Shown: piece by piece, positions 1-9,916 of the stretch
Layout of the letters: every line of letters begins with the position of its first letter
Position numbering within the stretch: position 1 is the first letter of the stretch
DNA from: Halopseudomonas salegens
GTDB lineage: Bacteria > Pseudomonadota > Gammaproteobacteria > Pseudomonadales > Pseudomonadaceae
Length of the DNA: 64,000 bases
Assembly: GCF_900105655.1 (NCBI RefSeq)
Contig: NZ_LT629787.1
Coordinates: 2,542,001-2,606,000, forward strand
Direction of reading: 5' to 3'
Notes under the pieces: model-generated
What the model was told of the DNA's origin: nothing
Databases searched by the model: none
The model's input: only the letters and a program-made list of their open reading frames with translations
Translations under genes and position numbers: made by a program

Positions 1-640
1 GGTCACGCGTCCCCCAGGCTGACAGCAAGATAGCCAGCACCATGATAATGGCCCCTGCCAACGCCACCTTTGGATAGCCGGCAGGATTGAGCAGACCATT
101 TTCGAACTCGACACTGTCCGGAAAAAACAGCGACAAACCGACTACGGCAACCAGTGCTGCGGCAAGTACACCGCATATCCCCCGCCAGGCCGCAACCGAT
201 GTACGCTCCTGATAGTCAGCTGTCAGCTCCGCTCCCAGAGCCAGATAGGGTACGTAGTAAAGGGTCATGGTGCCGCGGACCAGGATCGCAAAGCCGGCCA
301 ACCAGCAAAAAAGCCCCAACTGAGAAAGTGACGCAGGCGGCATGAACAAGCCGAACCAGGCAAGCCCCAAGGGCACTGCTGCCACCAGCATGAAGGGGTG
401 GCGACGACCGAAGCGCGAGCGCCAGTGGTCTGAGACATAGCCAGCCAGCGGATCAGTCACGGCATCAAAGATCAATGCGATCATCACCGCAATCCCGGCA
501 AGGGTTCCGGACAGCCCCAGTACCTGGGTGAAATAGAAAAACAGGAATATATCGAAGCCGGTAGCCTTGATGGTTTCGGCGACCTGGCCAAGGCCATAGG
601 CGAGTTTTGTTCTTACGGGGAGCAAGACGCTGGAATGCAT
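1..640 (-). CDS. GPH/MFS-family sugar or solute:cation symporter (3' end outside window)
   Basis: This minus-strand gene starts with ATG at 638-640 and runs off the left edge, leaving the first 213 residues with no stop codon. The sequence is hydrophobic with alternating membrane segments. After the second helix it carries the loop DPLAGYVSDHWRSRFGRRHP, close to the DP-GxxSDRxRSRxGRRRP signature of MelB-like (MFS_2, glycoside-pentoside-hexuronide) symporters. These transport sugars or related compounds with a cation across the inner membrane. The substrate cannot be told from this fragment. It is divergent from the gene at 910, with about 270 bases between. Family call is firm, function open. 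Confidence 0.8.
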   Translation of the reverse strand, partial: MHSSVLLPVRTKLAYGLGQVAETIKATGFDIFLFFYFTQVLGLSGTLAGIAVMIALIFDAVTDPLAGYVSDHWRSRFGRRHPFMLVAAVPLGLAWFGLFMPPASLSQLGLFCWLAGFAILVRGTMTLYYVPYLALGAELTADYQERTSVAAWRGICGVLAAALVAVVGLSLFFPDSVEFENGLLNPAGYPKVALAGAIIMVLAILLSAWGTRD

Positions 641-909
641 GTTATTTGATCTTGTTATGTATCCGAGACGTTCTGACGGTTCAAATCATCAAACCGTCCC
701 TTCGGCTGGCAAAGGGGCTGTCGCTTTTATCGTCAATGCCTTTTGGTCAGCGCCGGGCAATATAACAACATCATAAGCACCGGATTGCCAGTCTTCTGAC
801 AATGTCAAATGGCGCGTTGTCGATGGCTACCGTAATAGCCTCTTCAACCCTGCCTGTCACTCGCTGTATTGTGTCTACAATTAAAACTCCGATGGCTGTG
901 AAATGTTCA

Positions 910-2787
910 ATGTCCGATTCTCCTCGCTATTTCAACGATTGTGACGCCCTGGTCGATGCCATTCTGCAGCAACTCGGCAACAGGGTAGTACTTGGCCTGC
1001 CCTTGGGACTGGGCAAGGCCAACCACCTTATCAACGCATTATATCGACGTGCCTGTGCCGATCCCGGCATCTCACTGAGCATTCTGACTGCACTGACTCT
1101 CGAGCGTCCGCATGCCGGGAGTGAGCTGGAAAAGCGCTTTCTTGACCCGATCTCTGCGCGCCTGTTCGATGACTACCCCGCACTTGAATATGCCCGCGCG
1201 GTTCGCTCCGGTGAATTGCCGGACAATATCGTCGTCAAGGATTTCTTTTTGCAGTCGGGCCAGTGGCTTGGTTTCCCTCTGGCCCAACAGAACCATGCCT
1301 CAATCAACTATACCCATGCACTGAACGAGCTGCTCGACTCCGGCGTCAACCTGATCCTGCAGCTCATAGCCCCCCAGCACAGTGACTACAGTGGTCCTGA
1401 ACCCCGTTTCAGCCTCGGCTGCAATCCGGATATCAGCGCGGACCTGCTCGATCGGCGGCGACAGGATAGTTTACCCATCCTCAGCGTTGCTCAGGTCAAT
1501 TCCCGGTTGCCGTTCATGGCCGGTGCTGCCGACCGGCCCGACAGCGATTTCGACATGATCCTGCAGGAGCCCGGCTACGAATTCGAGTTGTTCATGCCGC
1601 CCAACAAACCGACCTCGGCTACCGACCATGCGATCGGTCTGGAAGTAGCCAACCTGATCGAGGACGGTGGCAGCCTGCAGATCGGCATCGGCTCGATCGG
1701 TGATGCCATTACCCACAGCCTGGTACTTCGCCATCAACAGAATGCACTGTACAAGGATTTACTCGACAGACTTGGCAGCCAGCGACCTACCCGGTCTGCG
1801 GCACAGTGCGAGCCATTTACGCAAGGGCTGTACGGCGTAACCGAAATGCTGGTGGAAGGTTTTCTCGAGATGATCACGACCGGCATCATGACCCGGGAAG
1901 TGGACGGAGCGGTGGTGCACGCCGGGTTCTTTGTTGGCAGCCCGACCTTCTACCAACGCCTGGCAGATATGCCCGCGGCAACGCGCAACAAGATCGCCAT
2001 GATGCCAGTGTCATTCACCAACGACCTCTATGGTGATGAGCAGCGCAAACGAAAGGCCCGTACCGCCGCACGCTTCGTCAATAGTGCCATGATGGTGACG
2101 CTGGGCGGTGCAGTGATCTCGGATGGACTCGCTGACTATCAGGTCGTCAGCGGTGTTGGTGGTCAGTACAATTTCATTGCTCAGGCATTCGCCCTCGAAG
2201 ACGGCAGATCCATCATTACTCTGCCCAGCACGCGCACCCGTAAAGGTATACGCCAGTCGAACATCGTCTGGGATTATGCGCATATCACCATACCGCGGCA
2301 TTTGCGCGATATCGTGGTAACCGAATATGGCGCAGCAGACCTGCGCGGCAAGACCGATGCCGAGGTAATCAACGCCCTGCTGGCAATTACCGACTCGGCG
2401 TTCCAGCCACAATTGCTGGAACAGGCAAAAAAAGCCGGAAAGGTATCGGCCGACTACGAGATCGCACCGGCACACCGCAACAACACCCCCGAACGTATCC
2501 ATCAGGCGCTGCAACCCGCCAGGGATACCGGGCAGCTGCCTGACTTTCCGCTGGGCAGCGGGCTTACCCGGGAAGAGGAACACCTGGCGGTCGCGTTATC
2601 CAGACTGTCATCCCTGGCCGGCAACAAAAGGGCACTGCTACCGATAATCGCTGCCGGACTGAAGCGGCGCCCGGGGCCGACGACCCTGGCATGCCTCGAA
2701 CGTATGCAGCTTGCGCAGCCACGCGGATTTGCCGAAAGGCTGTACCGCGCACTGCTGCTGGGGACGCTGGAAACCCAAAGAGCCTGA
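910..2787 (+). CDS. Acetyl-CoA hydrolase/transferase family protein
   Basis: Predicted 625 residues from ATG 910. The frame is open further upstream to an ATG at 802, but the first 36 residues of that version look unlike a protein start and I prefer 910; neither has a clear ribosome site. Family signatures are a central QIGIGSIGDAI (usual form GIGxxP, here with Gly instead of Pro) and a later VSGVGGQYNF, which matches the C-terminal domain of acetyl-CoA hydrolases and acetate CoA-transferases. The protein is about 100 residues longer than common 500-residue members. It would move or release CoA from short acyl-CoAs in the cytosol; the substrate is unknown. It stands alone, converging with the gene ending at 2808. 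Confidence 0.75.
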   Translation: MSDSPRYFNDCDALVDAILQQLGNRVVLGLPLGLGKANHLINALYRRACADPGISLSILTALTLERPHAGSELEKRFLDPISARLFDDYPALEYARAVRSGELPDNIVVKDFFLQSGQWLGFPLAQQNHASINYTHALNELLDSGVNLILQLIAPQHSDYSGPEPRFSLGCNPDISADLLDRRRQDSLPILSVAQVNSRLPFMAGAADRPDSDFDMILQEPGYEFELFMPPNKPTSATDHAIGLEVANLIEDGGSLQIGIGSIGDAITHSLVLRHQQNALYKDLLDRLGSQRPTRSAAQCEPFTQGLYGVTEMLVEGFLEMITTGIMTREVDGAVVHAGFFVGSPTFYQRLADMPAATRNKIAMMPVSFTNDLYGDEQRKRKARTAARFVNSAMMVTLGGAVISDGLADYQVVSGVGGQYNFIAQAFALEDGRSIITLPSTRTRKGIRQSNIVWDYAHITIPRHLRDIVVTEYGAADLRGKTDAEVINALLAITDSAFQPQLLEQAKKAGKVSADYEIAPAHRNNTPERIHQALQPARDTGQLPDFPLGSGLTREEEHLAVALSRLSSLAGNKRALLPIIAAGLKRRPGPTTLACLERMQLAQPRGFAERLYRALLLGTLETQRA

Positions 2788-2807
2788 GCCTTGTCAGTCT
2801 GAGCTAC

Positions 2808-3311
2808 CTAATTGTCCCTGATTGCACGTACATCGAAGTCCACTGTCAATTCCAGAGAGTCGGGTTCATCGCCCTCAGGTGTGCCCTGGAGAGTCAATGT
2901 ACCCTGATATTGTCCGACGAAATGGGCCGAATCTCCTTCAACCTCGCTGACGCTGAGTTCCCAATGTTTCGGCGTATCCTGGTTGCCATAGTTCGGCATA
3001 AAGCGGTTGGTATGGAAGTAGCTTGCCTCTGGCGGGCTGATCAATTCGCCATTCATCAGCACGAAACTGATATTCAAAGTACCCTGAGTAGCAAAACGCT
3101 TTTCAACATGGGCTTGCAGAGAAACGTTCAGCATGCCGGGCCCTAACTCGGAGAAGCCTGCGGTTGATGCGCCATCCTGCTTGACCACGTGCCAGGTCTG
3201 AGGTTCGCCATCAAGCGTGCCTTCAATAGTGTCGGCCAGCACTGCAGTACTCGACAGCAAGGCACACGGAAGTATCAGAGAGTTCAGCACAATTTTTTTC
3301 AGGGTATTCAT
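2808..3311 (-). CDS. Predicted periplasmic protein of unknown function
   Basis: 167 residues starting at ATG 3311, preceded by GAAGGAATACTC, a good ribosome site. An upstream extension of the frame exists but lacks one. Residues 1-26 form a Sec signal peptide (basic MNTLKK, hydrophobic core, cleavage after TAVLA before DTIEG). The mature part of about 141 residues has no cysteine and alternates polar and hydrophobic residues as in a beta-sandwich. I do not recognise the family. A tiny signal-peptide ORF (3388-3537) lies just upstream on the same strand. Confidence 0.7.
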   Translation of the reverse strand: MNTLKKIVLNSLILPCALLSSTAVLADTIEGTLDGEPQTWHVVKQDGASTAGFSELGPGMLNVSLQAHVEKRFATQGTLNISFVLMNGELISPPEASYFHTNRFMPNYGNQDTPKHWELSVSEVEGDSAHFVGQYQGTLTLQGTPEGDEPDSLELTVDFDVRAIRDN

Positions 3312-3633
3312 GAGTATTCCTTCAAGATTTGTTGACATATTCAGCCTTGGCCCGGCTTGCACATACTTCAGGCCGCCATTCCGTGCTTTAGATGCACGCC
3401 GCTTCCGGGGTCTGGTGACTGGCCCGGAAGGCTTGCTGAACGGGATCGAGGGACTGAGCGTTAACGCTGGCTGAAAGAAGAACAACTGTTGAAAAAACAA
3501 CGAATGTACAACGCACTGCACTTGACATCACCGACATCCTGTCCTGATCAATTGAATGGCCAACGGCAAAACCCGATATAAATAATAGACCACAATCTCC
3601 GATTGCCCTCCCTGGCTATCGGTAACAAACTGT
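3312..3633. other. Intergenic stretch between trpB2 remnant and periplasmic protein gene
   Basis: About 320 bases. Apart from the possible small ORF at 3388-3537 it holds short palindromes (GCGTTAACGC at 3458-3467; CAACTGTTG near 3483) and an AT-rich stretch around 3575-3590 that could be a promoter for minus-strand transcription. I find no convincing terminator or -35/-10 pair. Confidence 0.4.
3388..3537 (-). CDS. Possible 49-residue secreted peptide
   Basis: A short minus-strand ORF from ATG 3537 to TAA 3388 in the gap between the trpB2 remnant and the periplasmic protein gene. AGGACAGG immediately precedes the ATG and can serve as a ribosome site. The translation has a Sec-like leader with hydrophobic core (TFVVFSTVVLLSASVNA) ending in an Ala-x-Ala cleavage motif, followed by about 22 polar residues starting QSLDPVQQAF and ending EAACI. 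It may be a real exported peptide, the decayed start of a longer gene, or chance. No homolog is known to me. Confidence 0.35.
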   Translation of the reverse strand: MSVMSSAVRCTFVVFSTVVLLSASVNAQSLDPVQQAFRASHQTPEAACI

Positions 3634-4177
3634 TTAAATGCTGGGCAACCCGGACAACGCCATCGCCAGCTCTTCCTCACTGTACTCATGATCACTCAAC
3701 TGACCCGCAAAGTAGGCAGTATAAGCCGCCATATCAAAGTGGCCGTGACCACACAGATTGAACAGAATAACGTCCTGTTTGCCTTCACGCTTGCAGCGCA
3801 AAGCTTCCTCGATAGCACCTTTTACCGCATGATTTGCTTCCGGCGCCGGTACAATCCCCTCGGCACGGGCAAAGAGCACGCCCGCTTCAAAACATTCTTT
3901 CTGCGTATAGGCAACAGCCTCAAACAGGCCCAGTTCCTTGACATGCGACACCAGCGGGGCCATGCCGTGATAACGCAAACCGCCTGCATGAAAGCCCGGC
4001 GGGGTGAAATGCGCACCCAGCGTATGCATCTTGGTCAGCGGCGTCATGTGCGCGGTATCACCATAATCATAGGCATATTTGCCACGCGTCAGTGAAGGAC
4101 AGGCCGAGGGCTCAACTGCCACCACGCGCGACTTCTGACCGCCACGCAGAGCATGACCGATAAACGGAAAAGCGATC
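3634..4177 (-). pseudogene. C-terminal part of interrupted TrpB2-type tryptophan synthase beta-like gene
   Basis: This is the 3' part of the gene whose 5' part is at 6162-6974. Read in frame from the insertion junction it continues AFPFIGHALRGGQK and then VVAVEPSACPSLTRGKYAYD, typical of the TrpB-like PLP enzymes of about 450 residues (TIGR01415 type). It ends at TAA 3634. An internal start could give a 163-residue product from 4125, but that lacks the PLP lysine and would not be active. The frame shows no stops or frameshifts, so the interruption looks recent. Confidence 0.9.
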
Positions 4178-4205
4178 TGTCACCGCCGGAGTAATACTGA
4201 CCCAC
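4178..4205 (+). repeat. Left terminal inverted repeat of the IS21 element
   Basis: Begins TGTCACCGCCGG and ends in ACTGACCCAC. It matches the reverse complement of 6134-6161 at 22 of 28 positions. A further TTGACCCA box at 4222-4229 is an internal repeat, likely a second IstA binding site. Confidence 0.9.
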
Positions 4206-4275
4206 CAACGTCGACTTAAAATTGACCCACCTGAAGCAAAATGGCCGCCTAATCAAATGACCAGAGCGGCGGCCG

Positions 4276-6089
<1,814 letters not shown>

Positions 6090-6133
6090 TCGCCAAGGGT
6101 GGGTCAGTTTTAAACCGACGATATCGCCGATAA

Positions 6134-6161
6134 GTGGGTCAGTTTTGAACCGTCGTTGACA
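6134..6161 (-). repeat. Right terminal inverted repeat of the IS21 element
   Basis: Read on the minus strand it begins TGTCAACGACGG and ends in ACTGACCCAC. A second copy of its TGGGTCAGTTTTNAACC core lies at 6100-6116 in the same orientation as that at 6135-6151, giving two direct copies at this end. Confidence 0.9.
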
Positions 6162-6974
6162 GATCCCGGCAAAGTTGGACCCGCCGCCGGTACAGCCGAC
6201 AATCACATCCGGCCAGTCACCCGCCATTTCCATTTGCTGCATGGATTCGATACCGATAACGCTCTGGTGCAGCAATACATGATTGAGTACCGAACCAAGG
6301 GCATATTTGGTGTCAGGGTCCTTAACCGCCAGCTCGACCGCTTCGGAAATGGCAATTCCCAGGCTGCCCGTGTGATCCGGTGTTTCCGCCAGTACCCGAC
6401 GACCAAACTCAGTCAACTCCGATGGCGAAGCGATACATCTGGCACCATAGGTTTCCATGACTGCACGGCGATAAGGTTTCTGCTGAAAGGAAACACTGAC
6501 CTGGAATACCGTCACATCCAGATCAAACAATGAGCCCGCGAATGACAGCGAAGTACCCCACTGCCCAGCACCGGTTTCGGTGGTCAGGCGCTTGACCCCG
6601 GCTTCCTTGTTGTAGAACGCCTGCGGAATGGCCGAGTTGGGTTTATGACTACCCGCCGGACTGACACCTTCGTATTTGTAGTAGATCTTCGCGGGCGTAC
6701 CCAATGCCTTTTCCAGACCATAGGCACGATAAAGTGGTGCCGGACGCCACAGTTTGTAGACATCACGAACCGGCTCGGGGATGTCTACCTCACGTTCAGT
6801 GGTCATTTCCTGCTCGATCAGCGCCGGAGTAAACAAGGGGTCCAGATCACTGGCAGTGACCGGCTGATGGGTTCCCGGATGCAGCACCGGCGGCAAGGGT
6901 TCGGGCAGGTCGGCCTGAATGTTGTACCAGGCGCGCGGCATTTGACTTTCGTCGAGCAAGTACTTGGTGGGCAT
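6162..6974 (-). pseudogene. N-terminal part of interrupted TrpB2-type tryptophan synthase beta-like gene
   Basis: The gene starts at ATG 6974 ([19 protein letters not shown]) and gives 271 codons up to the IS21 junction. The PLP lysine motif GSHKPNSA and the phosphate-binding [11 protein letters not shown] are both present. TrpB2 enzymes make tryptophan from indole and serine, and are often found beside or instead of the standard TrpB. Joining 6974-6162 with 4173-3634 gives a continuous 450-residue frame, the normal family length. In the present state translation runs about 28 codons into the IS. The product would lack the C-terminal third and is probably inactive. Confidence 0.92.
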
Positions 6975-7073
6975 TGCGGAATAATCTCCCTGTCAGTTAA
7001 CGGGGAAATATCCCATAGCTGCCTTTGCAAGCCAATGACCCAGATCAGTAGAGGTTCACGCGAGATGAACAAA

Positions 7074-7109
7074 AAAGGCTGCCCAGTCATTTGCGACTGG
7101 GCAGCCTTT
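7074..7109 (-). terminator. Strong Rho-independent terminator (minus direction)
   Basis: A 15-bp perfect stem, AAAGGCTGCCCAGTC at 7074-7088 pairing with 7095-7109, loop of 6. On the minus strand it is followed by a run of six T (7076-7071). It ends transcription from the peroxiredoxin side, 157 bases past that stop codon and just before the trpB2 start region. Confidence 0.9.
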
Positions 7110-7266
7110 CCGATCAAGAACAGGTAACCATCCATGGTTGATGTCGTCCGTGATGGCAGAACAATACTGTGAAACCATCCGAAAACAAACCGGCAAAATG
7201 CCAGGACGTGAACTGTGTCACAGTATATTTGCGTTAACGCTGGCTACCTGCCCACAGCGTGCACAT
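7110..7266 (-). other. 3' region of peroxiredoxin gene, possible small RNA
   Basis: The 157 bases between the peroxiredoxin stop and its terminator hold a minus-strand TATACT (7227-7222). It is flanked by the palindromes GCGTTAACGC (7231-7240) and ACTGTGTCACAGT (7212-7224). No convincing -35 box is seen 16-18 bases away. It may simply be a long 3' untranslated region, or a separate short transcript ending at the strong terminator. Confidence 0.25.
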
Positions 7267-7923
7267 TTATCGCTTCGGCGCACCGGTAAAACGCAAATAT
7301 GGCAGCTTGATATCCAGGGTACCGAATTTCTCCTTGGCTTGATCATTGTTCAGGCTCAGGGCAACGATTACATCTTCGCCAGGCACCCAGTTAGCCGGGG
7401 TGGCAATCGGCACACCATCAGTAGCCTGAACAGCATCCAGGGCGCGCAGTATTTCCGCAAAATTACGCCCGACAGTCATCGGATAAGCCATGGTCAGACG
7501 TATTTTCTTGTCCGGCCCGATGATGAACACAGTGCGCACCGTGGCACTGTCAGCCGGAGTGCGGCCATCGGGCAGGTAGGCATCCGCCGGCAACATGTCA
7601 TACAGCTTGGAAACCGTCAGCGACCTGTCATCAATAATCGGAAAATCAGCAGGAGCTCCACAAACAGTCTCGATATCACGCTGCCACTTCTTGTGCTCGT
7701 CAACACTGTCAACAGAAACACCCAACACCTTGGTATTACGCTGGGCAAACTCCGGAGCCAATCGGGCAACGGCCCCGAACTCAGTGGTGCACACCGGGGT
7801 AAAGTCCTTCGGATGAGAAAACAGAATCGCATAGCTGTCACCGATCCACTCATGCAGTGACAACTGACCAGCAGTGGAGTCAGCAGTGAAATCCGGGGCA
7901 ATATCGTTAATACGAATAGACAT
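7267..7923 (-). CDS. 1-Cys peroxiredoxin (Prx6 type)
   Basis: 218 residues from ATG 7923, preceded by CAGGAAGGCCAAG, a good ribosome site. An upstream frame extension lacks one. The peroxidatic motif is FSHPKDFTPVCTTE with a single active cysteine. The C-terminal region LRALDAVQATDGVPIATPANW is typical of Prx6/AhpC-TSA members with the long C-terminal domain. It reduces peroxides in the cytosol. It has its own terminator and is probably monocistronic. Confidence 0.92.
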   Translation of the reverse strand: MSIRINDIAPDFTADSTAGQLSLHEWIGDSYAILFSHPKDFTPVCTTEFGAVARLAPEFAQRNTKVLGVSVDSVDEHKKWQRDIETVCGAPADFPIIDDRSLTVSKLYDMLPADAYLPDGRTPADSATVRTVFIIGPDKKIRLTMAYPMTVGRNFAEILRALDAVQATDGVPIATPANWVPGEDVIVALSLNNDQAKEKFGTLDIKLPYLRFTGAPKR

Positions 7924-8038
7924 CTTGGCCTTCCTGTTTGGTTGAAGTGAATGAACGCGGCATGCTGTTGCTTTCAGGTGGAGTAAGCGTAGCAGATCGT
8001 AACCCAGGCGGCATTCAAGCAACCATCAACTGCAGCGG

Positions 8039-8299
8039 TTACCCTTTATACTGGGTTGGGCAGTAAGCCCGCAGCACGGCAGGGTGTCTGAGTGCCGCAT
8101 GCTTGGTCTTGCGACCGGACACTCGTTTGCGCCATAGCCGAAACGACGACGGCCGCAACGTTTGGCGCATCAAGCCAATAACCTGCGAGTCATTCAACGC
8201 ATATAAACGCGCAATGGCTTCAAAAGGCGTTCGATCCTCCCAAGCCATTTCGATGACACGGGACAGGTCTGCTTCATTCATGCCCAAACGGGTTTTCAT
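8039..8299 (-). CDS. DUF2805 / TIGR03643 family small protein
   Basis: 86 residues. It carries the family-specific stretches MNEADLSRVIEMAWEDRTPF, then LMRQTLRPSSFRLWRKRVSGR near the middle, matching short conserved proteins (TIGR03643) of unknown function. A helix-turn-helix-like fold is plausible from EAIARLYALNDSQVIGLMR. The start could be ATG 8299 or ATG 8281; neither has a strong ribosome site. It lies in tandem between the Wzy_C ligase gene and the peroxiredoxin gene. Confidence 0.75.
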   Translation of the reverse strand: MKTRLGMNEADLSRVIEMAWEDRTPFEAIARLYALNDSQVIGLMRQTLRPSSFRLWRKRVSGRKTKHAALRHPAVLRAYCPTQYKG

Positions 8300-8338
8300 A
8301 TAACTATCCCGACAATTTAAGCAGCTACCACCCTTAAG

Positions 8339-9916
8339 TCATCCATGATCATTCGCTGCATCGGGACCATGCAACGCCTGCAGTTTCAGTCCGGCAGCCA
8401 ACAAACCCAACCCGAGAGCAAGAAAGCTGCCAGGGGCCCCGTAATAGAAAATGCCGTCAAACACCGCTAACACCAGCATTCCAAGAGTAACCATCAAACC
8501 CAGCAATAAAGGTGGTTGAGCACGACGCCCCATGTGACAAATCACCCAACTTCCGCGCAAGAAATAATAGCTGATCAAGCCAAGAATCGCCGCCGTCGTA
8601 ATCAGTCCCCACTCCAGCAGCAGCTGGAACAGCCCGTTATGTGCTTGGATAATACTGGCCTCTTTCCCCCAGACCGACACAAAACCGTTGCCGCCCCAGC
8701 CGAACCAAATCCGCTCCTGGATAAATGGCCATAACACCGACCAAATCCACAGTCGTCCGGAGCTCAGTGCATTCACCGAAGTCGCCGCGTCAGAACGCCA
8801 CAGGGCATCAAACCAGCCTACGCCTCGCACATCGACACGGAACAACAGCGACATGGCCAAAGCCAATATAACCAGATAAGCCATGCTGCGAAGCCGTTGC
8901 CAACTGAAACATGAACAGAAAAGTACCAGACTACCGGCCAACATAACCGCAAGCGCAGCTCCACGCCCACCATTCCAGAATAGAAGTGAGAACCCAAGCA
9001 GTACCGCTACTCCGGCCAGATAATGCTGAAGCAAGCGGGCAGAAAAGAACCAGTAGGTCGCAACAATGGCTGCAAAGCAGAGAAAATATCCCATATGCCG
9101 GATATGTCCGAATAGCGGAGGCTTGGAAAACCAGTCATAAAGCCGTGGCTGGTCCACTGTAAACCAGAGCATGGCTACAGCCAGAGTGCATACCAAAAGC
9201 GCAGCGAATACCGACCAGAACAGATAAACCGGACGCCAGCTATATTGACGACTGCAAGCATATACCGACCAGGCAAACAGCAGATGTCCCAGCATATGGA
9301 ATACGCGATCACTCGTTGCCATCACCTCGTCCACTGACGCAGCAAGCGCGTTGGACAGCAGCATCAGACCCAATATCAGCAAGACAATGACAAAATACGG
9401 CCACGAGTGTTGCACCAACGCCGGAAAACACCTCACACACAGAGTGAAAAGGGAAAATTGCAGCAAAAAGATTTGCCACTCGGCCAGATAAAGAGCTTGG
9501 CCATTGATTACGCAAGCGGCAAATACGACCAGCGACAGCCATACGGCAAGCATGCCCTCTCGGCCAGGCACATATCGCCCACCCTGAGCAGCCCGCAGCA
9601 CCCAAAGCAACAGCATAATCGCCAACAGATGAATCAACCGCGGCCAAGACAGCCAGGGTTCTCCTTCCAGAAAGGAAAACGTATGCATCAGCAGCGCCAA
9701 AATGCCGATCAGGCACAGCAAGAGGTTACCGAGCCGCAGGGTACCCAGTGCCGTTAGCTGCAAGGCAAGCGACAATACCACCATACCGACCCAGGCATAA
9801 CTCAACCATCCCGGACCATAAAAATGCAACGTCGCCAAACCAGCCATGACCGCTAACAAGAGACAACCAAGCACCTCAGGCCAAATCCGATTGAAACGCG
9901 ATAGCAACTGCTCCAT
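8339..9916 (-). CDS. Wzy_C / O-antigen ligase-like membrane protein, candidate pilin glycosylation ligase
   Basis: 525 residues with about 12 hydrophobic segments and one larger periplasmic loop. Family marks are NGGRGAALAV before the loop, SSGRLWIWSV and GWGGNGF within it, and QAHNGLFQLLLEWG with the key histidine. These are typical of Wzy_C proteins, which include the O-antigen ligase WaaL and the pilin glycosyltransferases PilO/TfpO and PglL. In Pseudomonas, tfpO sits just downstream of pilA, so glycosylation of PilA is a reasonable inference here, but LPS ligation is possible. The start overlaps the stop of the upstream sulfatase-like gene by one base. By eye the DNA is more AT-rich than its surroundings. 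Confidence 0.75.
   Translation of the reverse strand: MEQLLSRFNRIWPEVLGCLLLAVMAGLATLHFYGPGWLSYAWVGMVVLSLALQLTALGTLRLGNLLLCLIGILALLMHTFSFLEGEPWLSWPRLIHLLAIMLLLWVLRAAQGGRYVPGREGMLAVWLSLVVFAACVINGQALYLAEWQIFLLQFSLFTLCVRCFPALVQHSWPYFVIVLLILGLMLLSNALAASVDEVMATSDRVFHMLGHLLFAWSVYACSRQYSWRPVYLFWSVFAALLVCTLAVAMLWFTVDQPRLYDWFSKPPLFGHIRHMGYFLCFAAIVATYWFFSARLLQHYLAGVAVLLGFSLLFWNGGRGAALAVMLAGSLVLFCSCFSWQRLRSMAYLVILALAMSLLFRVDVRGVGWFDALWRSDAATSVNALSSGRLWIWSVLWPFIQERIWFGWGGNGFVSVWGKEASIIQAHNGLFQLLLEWGLITTAAILGLISYYFLRGSWVICHMGRRAQPPLLLGLMVTLGMLVLAVFDGIFYYGAPGSFLALGLGLLAAGLKLQALHGPDAANDHG

Noticed and set aside
154..345. 63-residue open frame on the plus strand
   Set aside because: Opposite the transporter gene at 1-640, which has clear family motifs.
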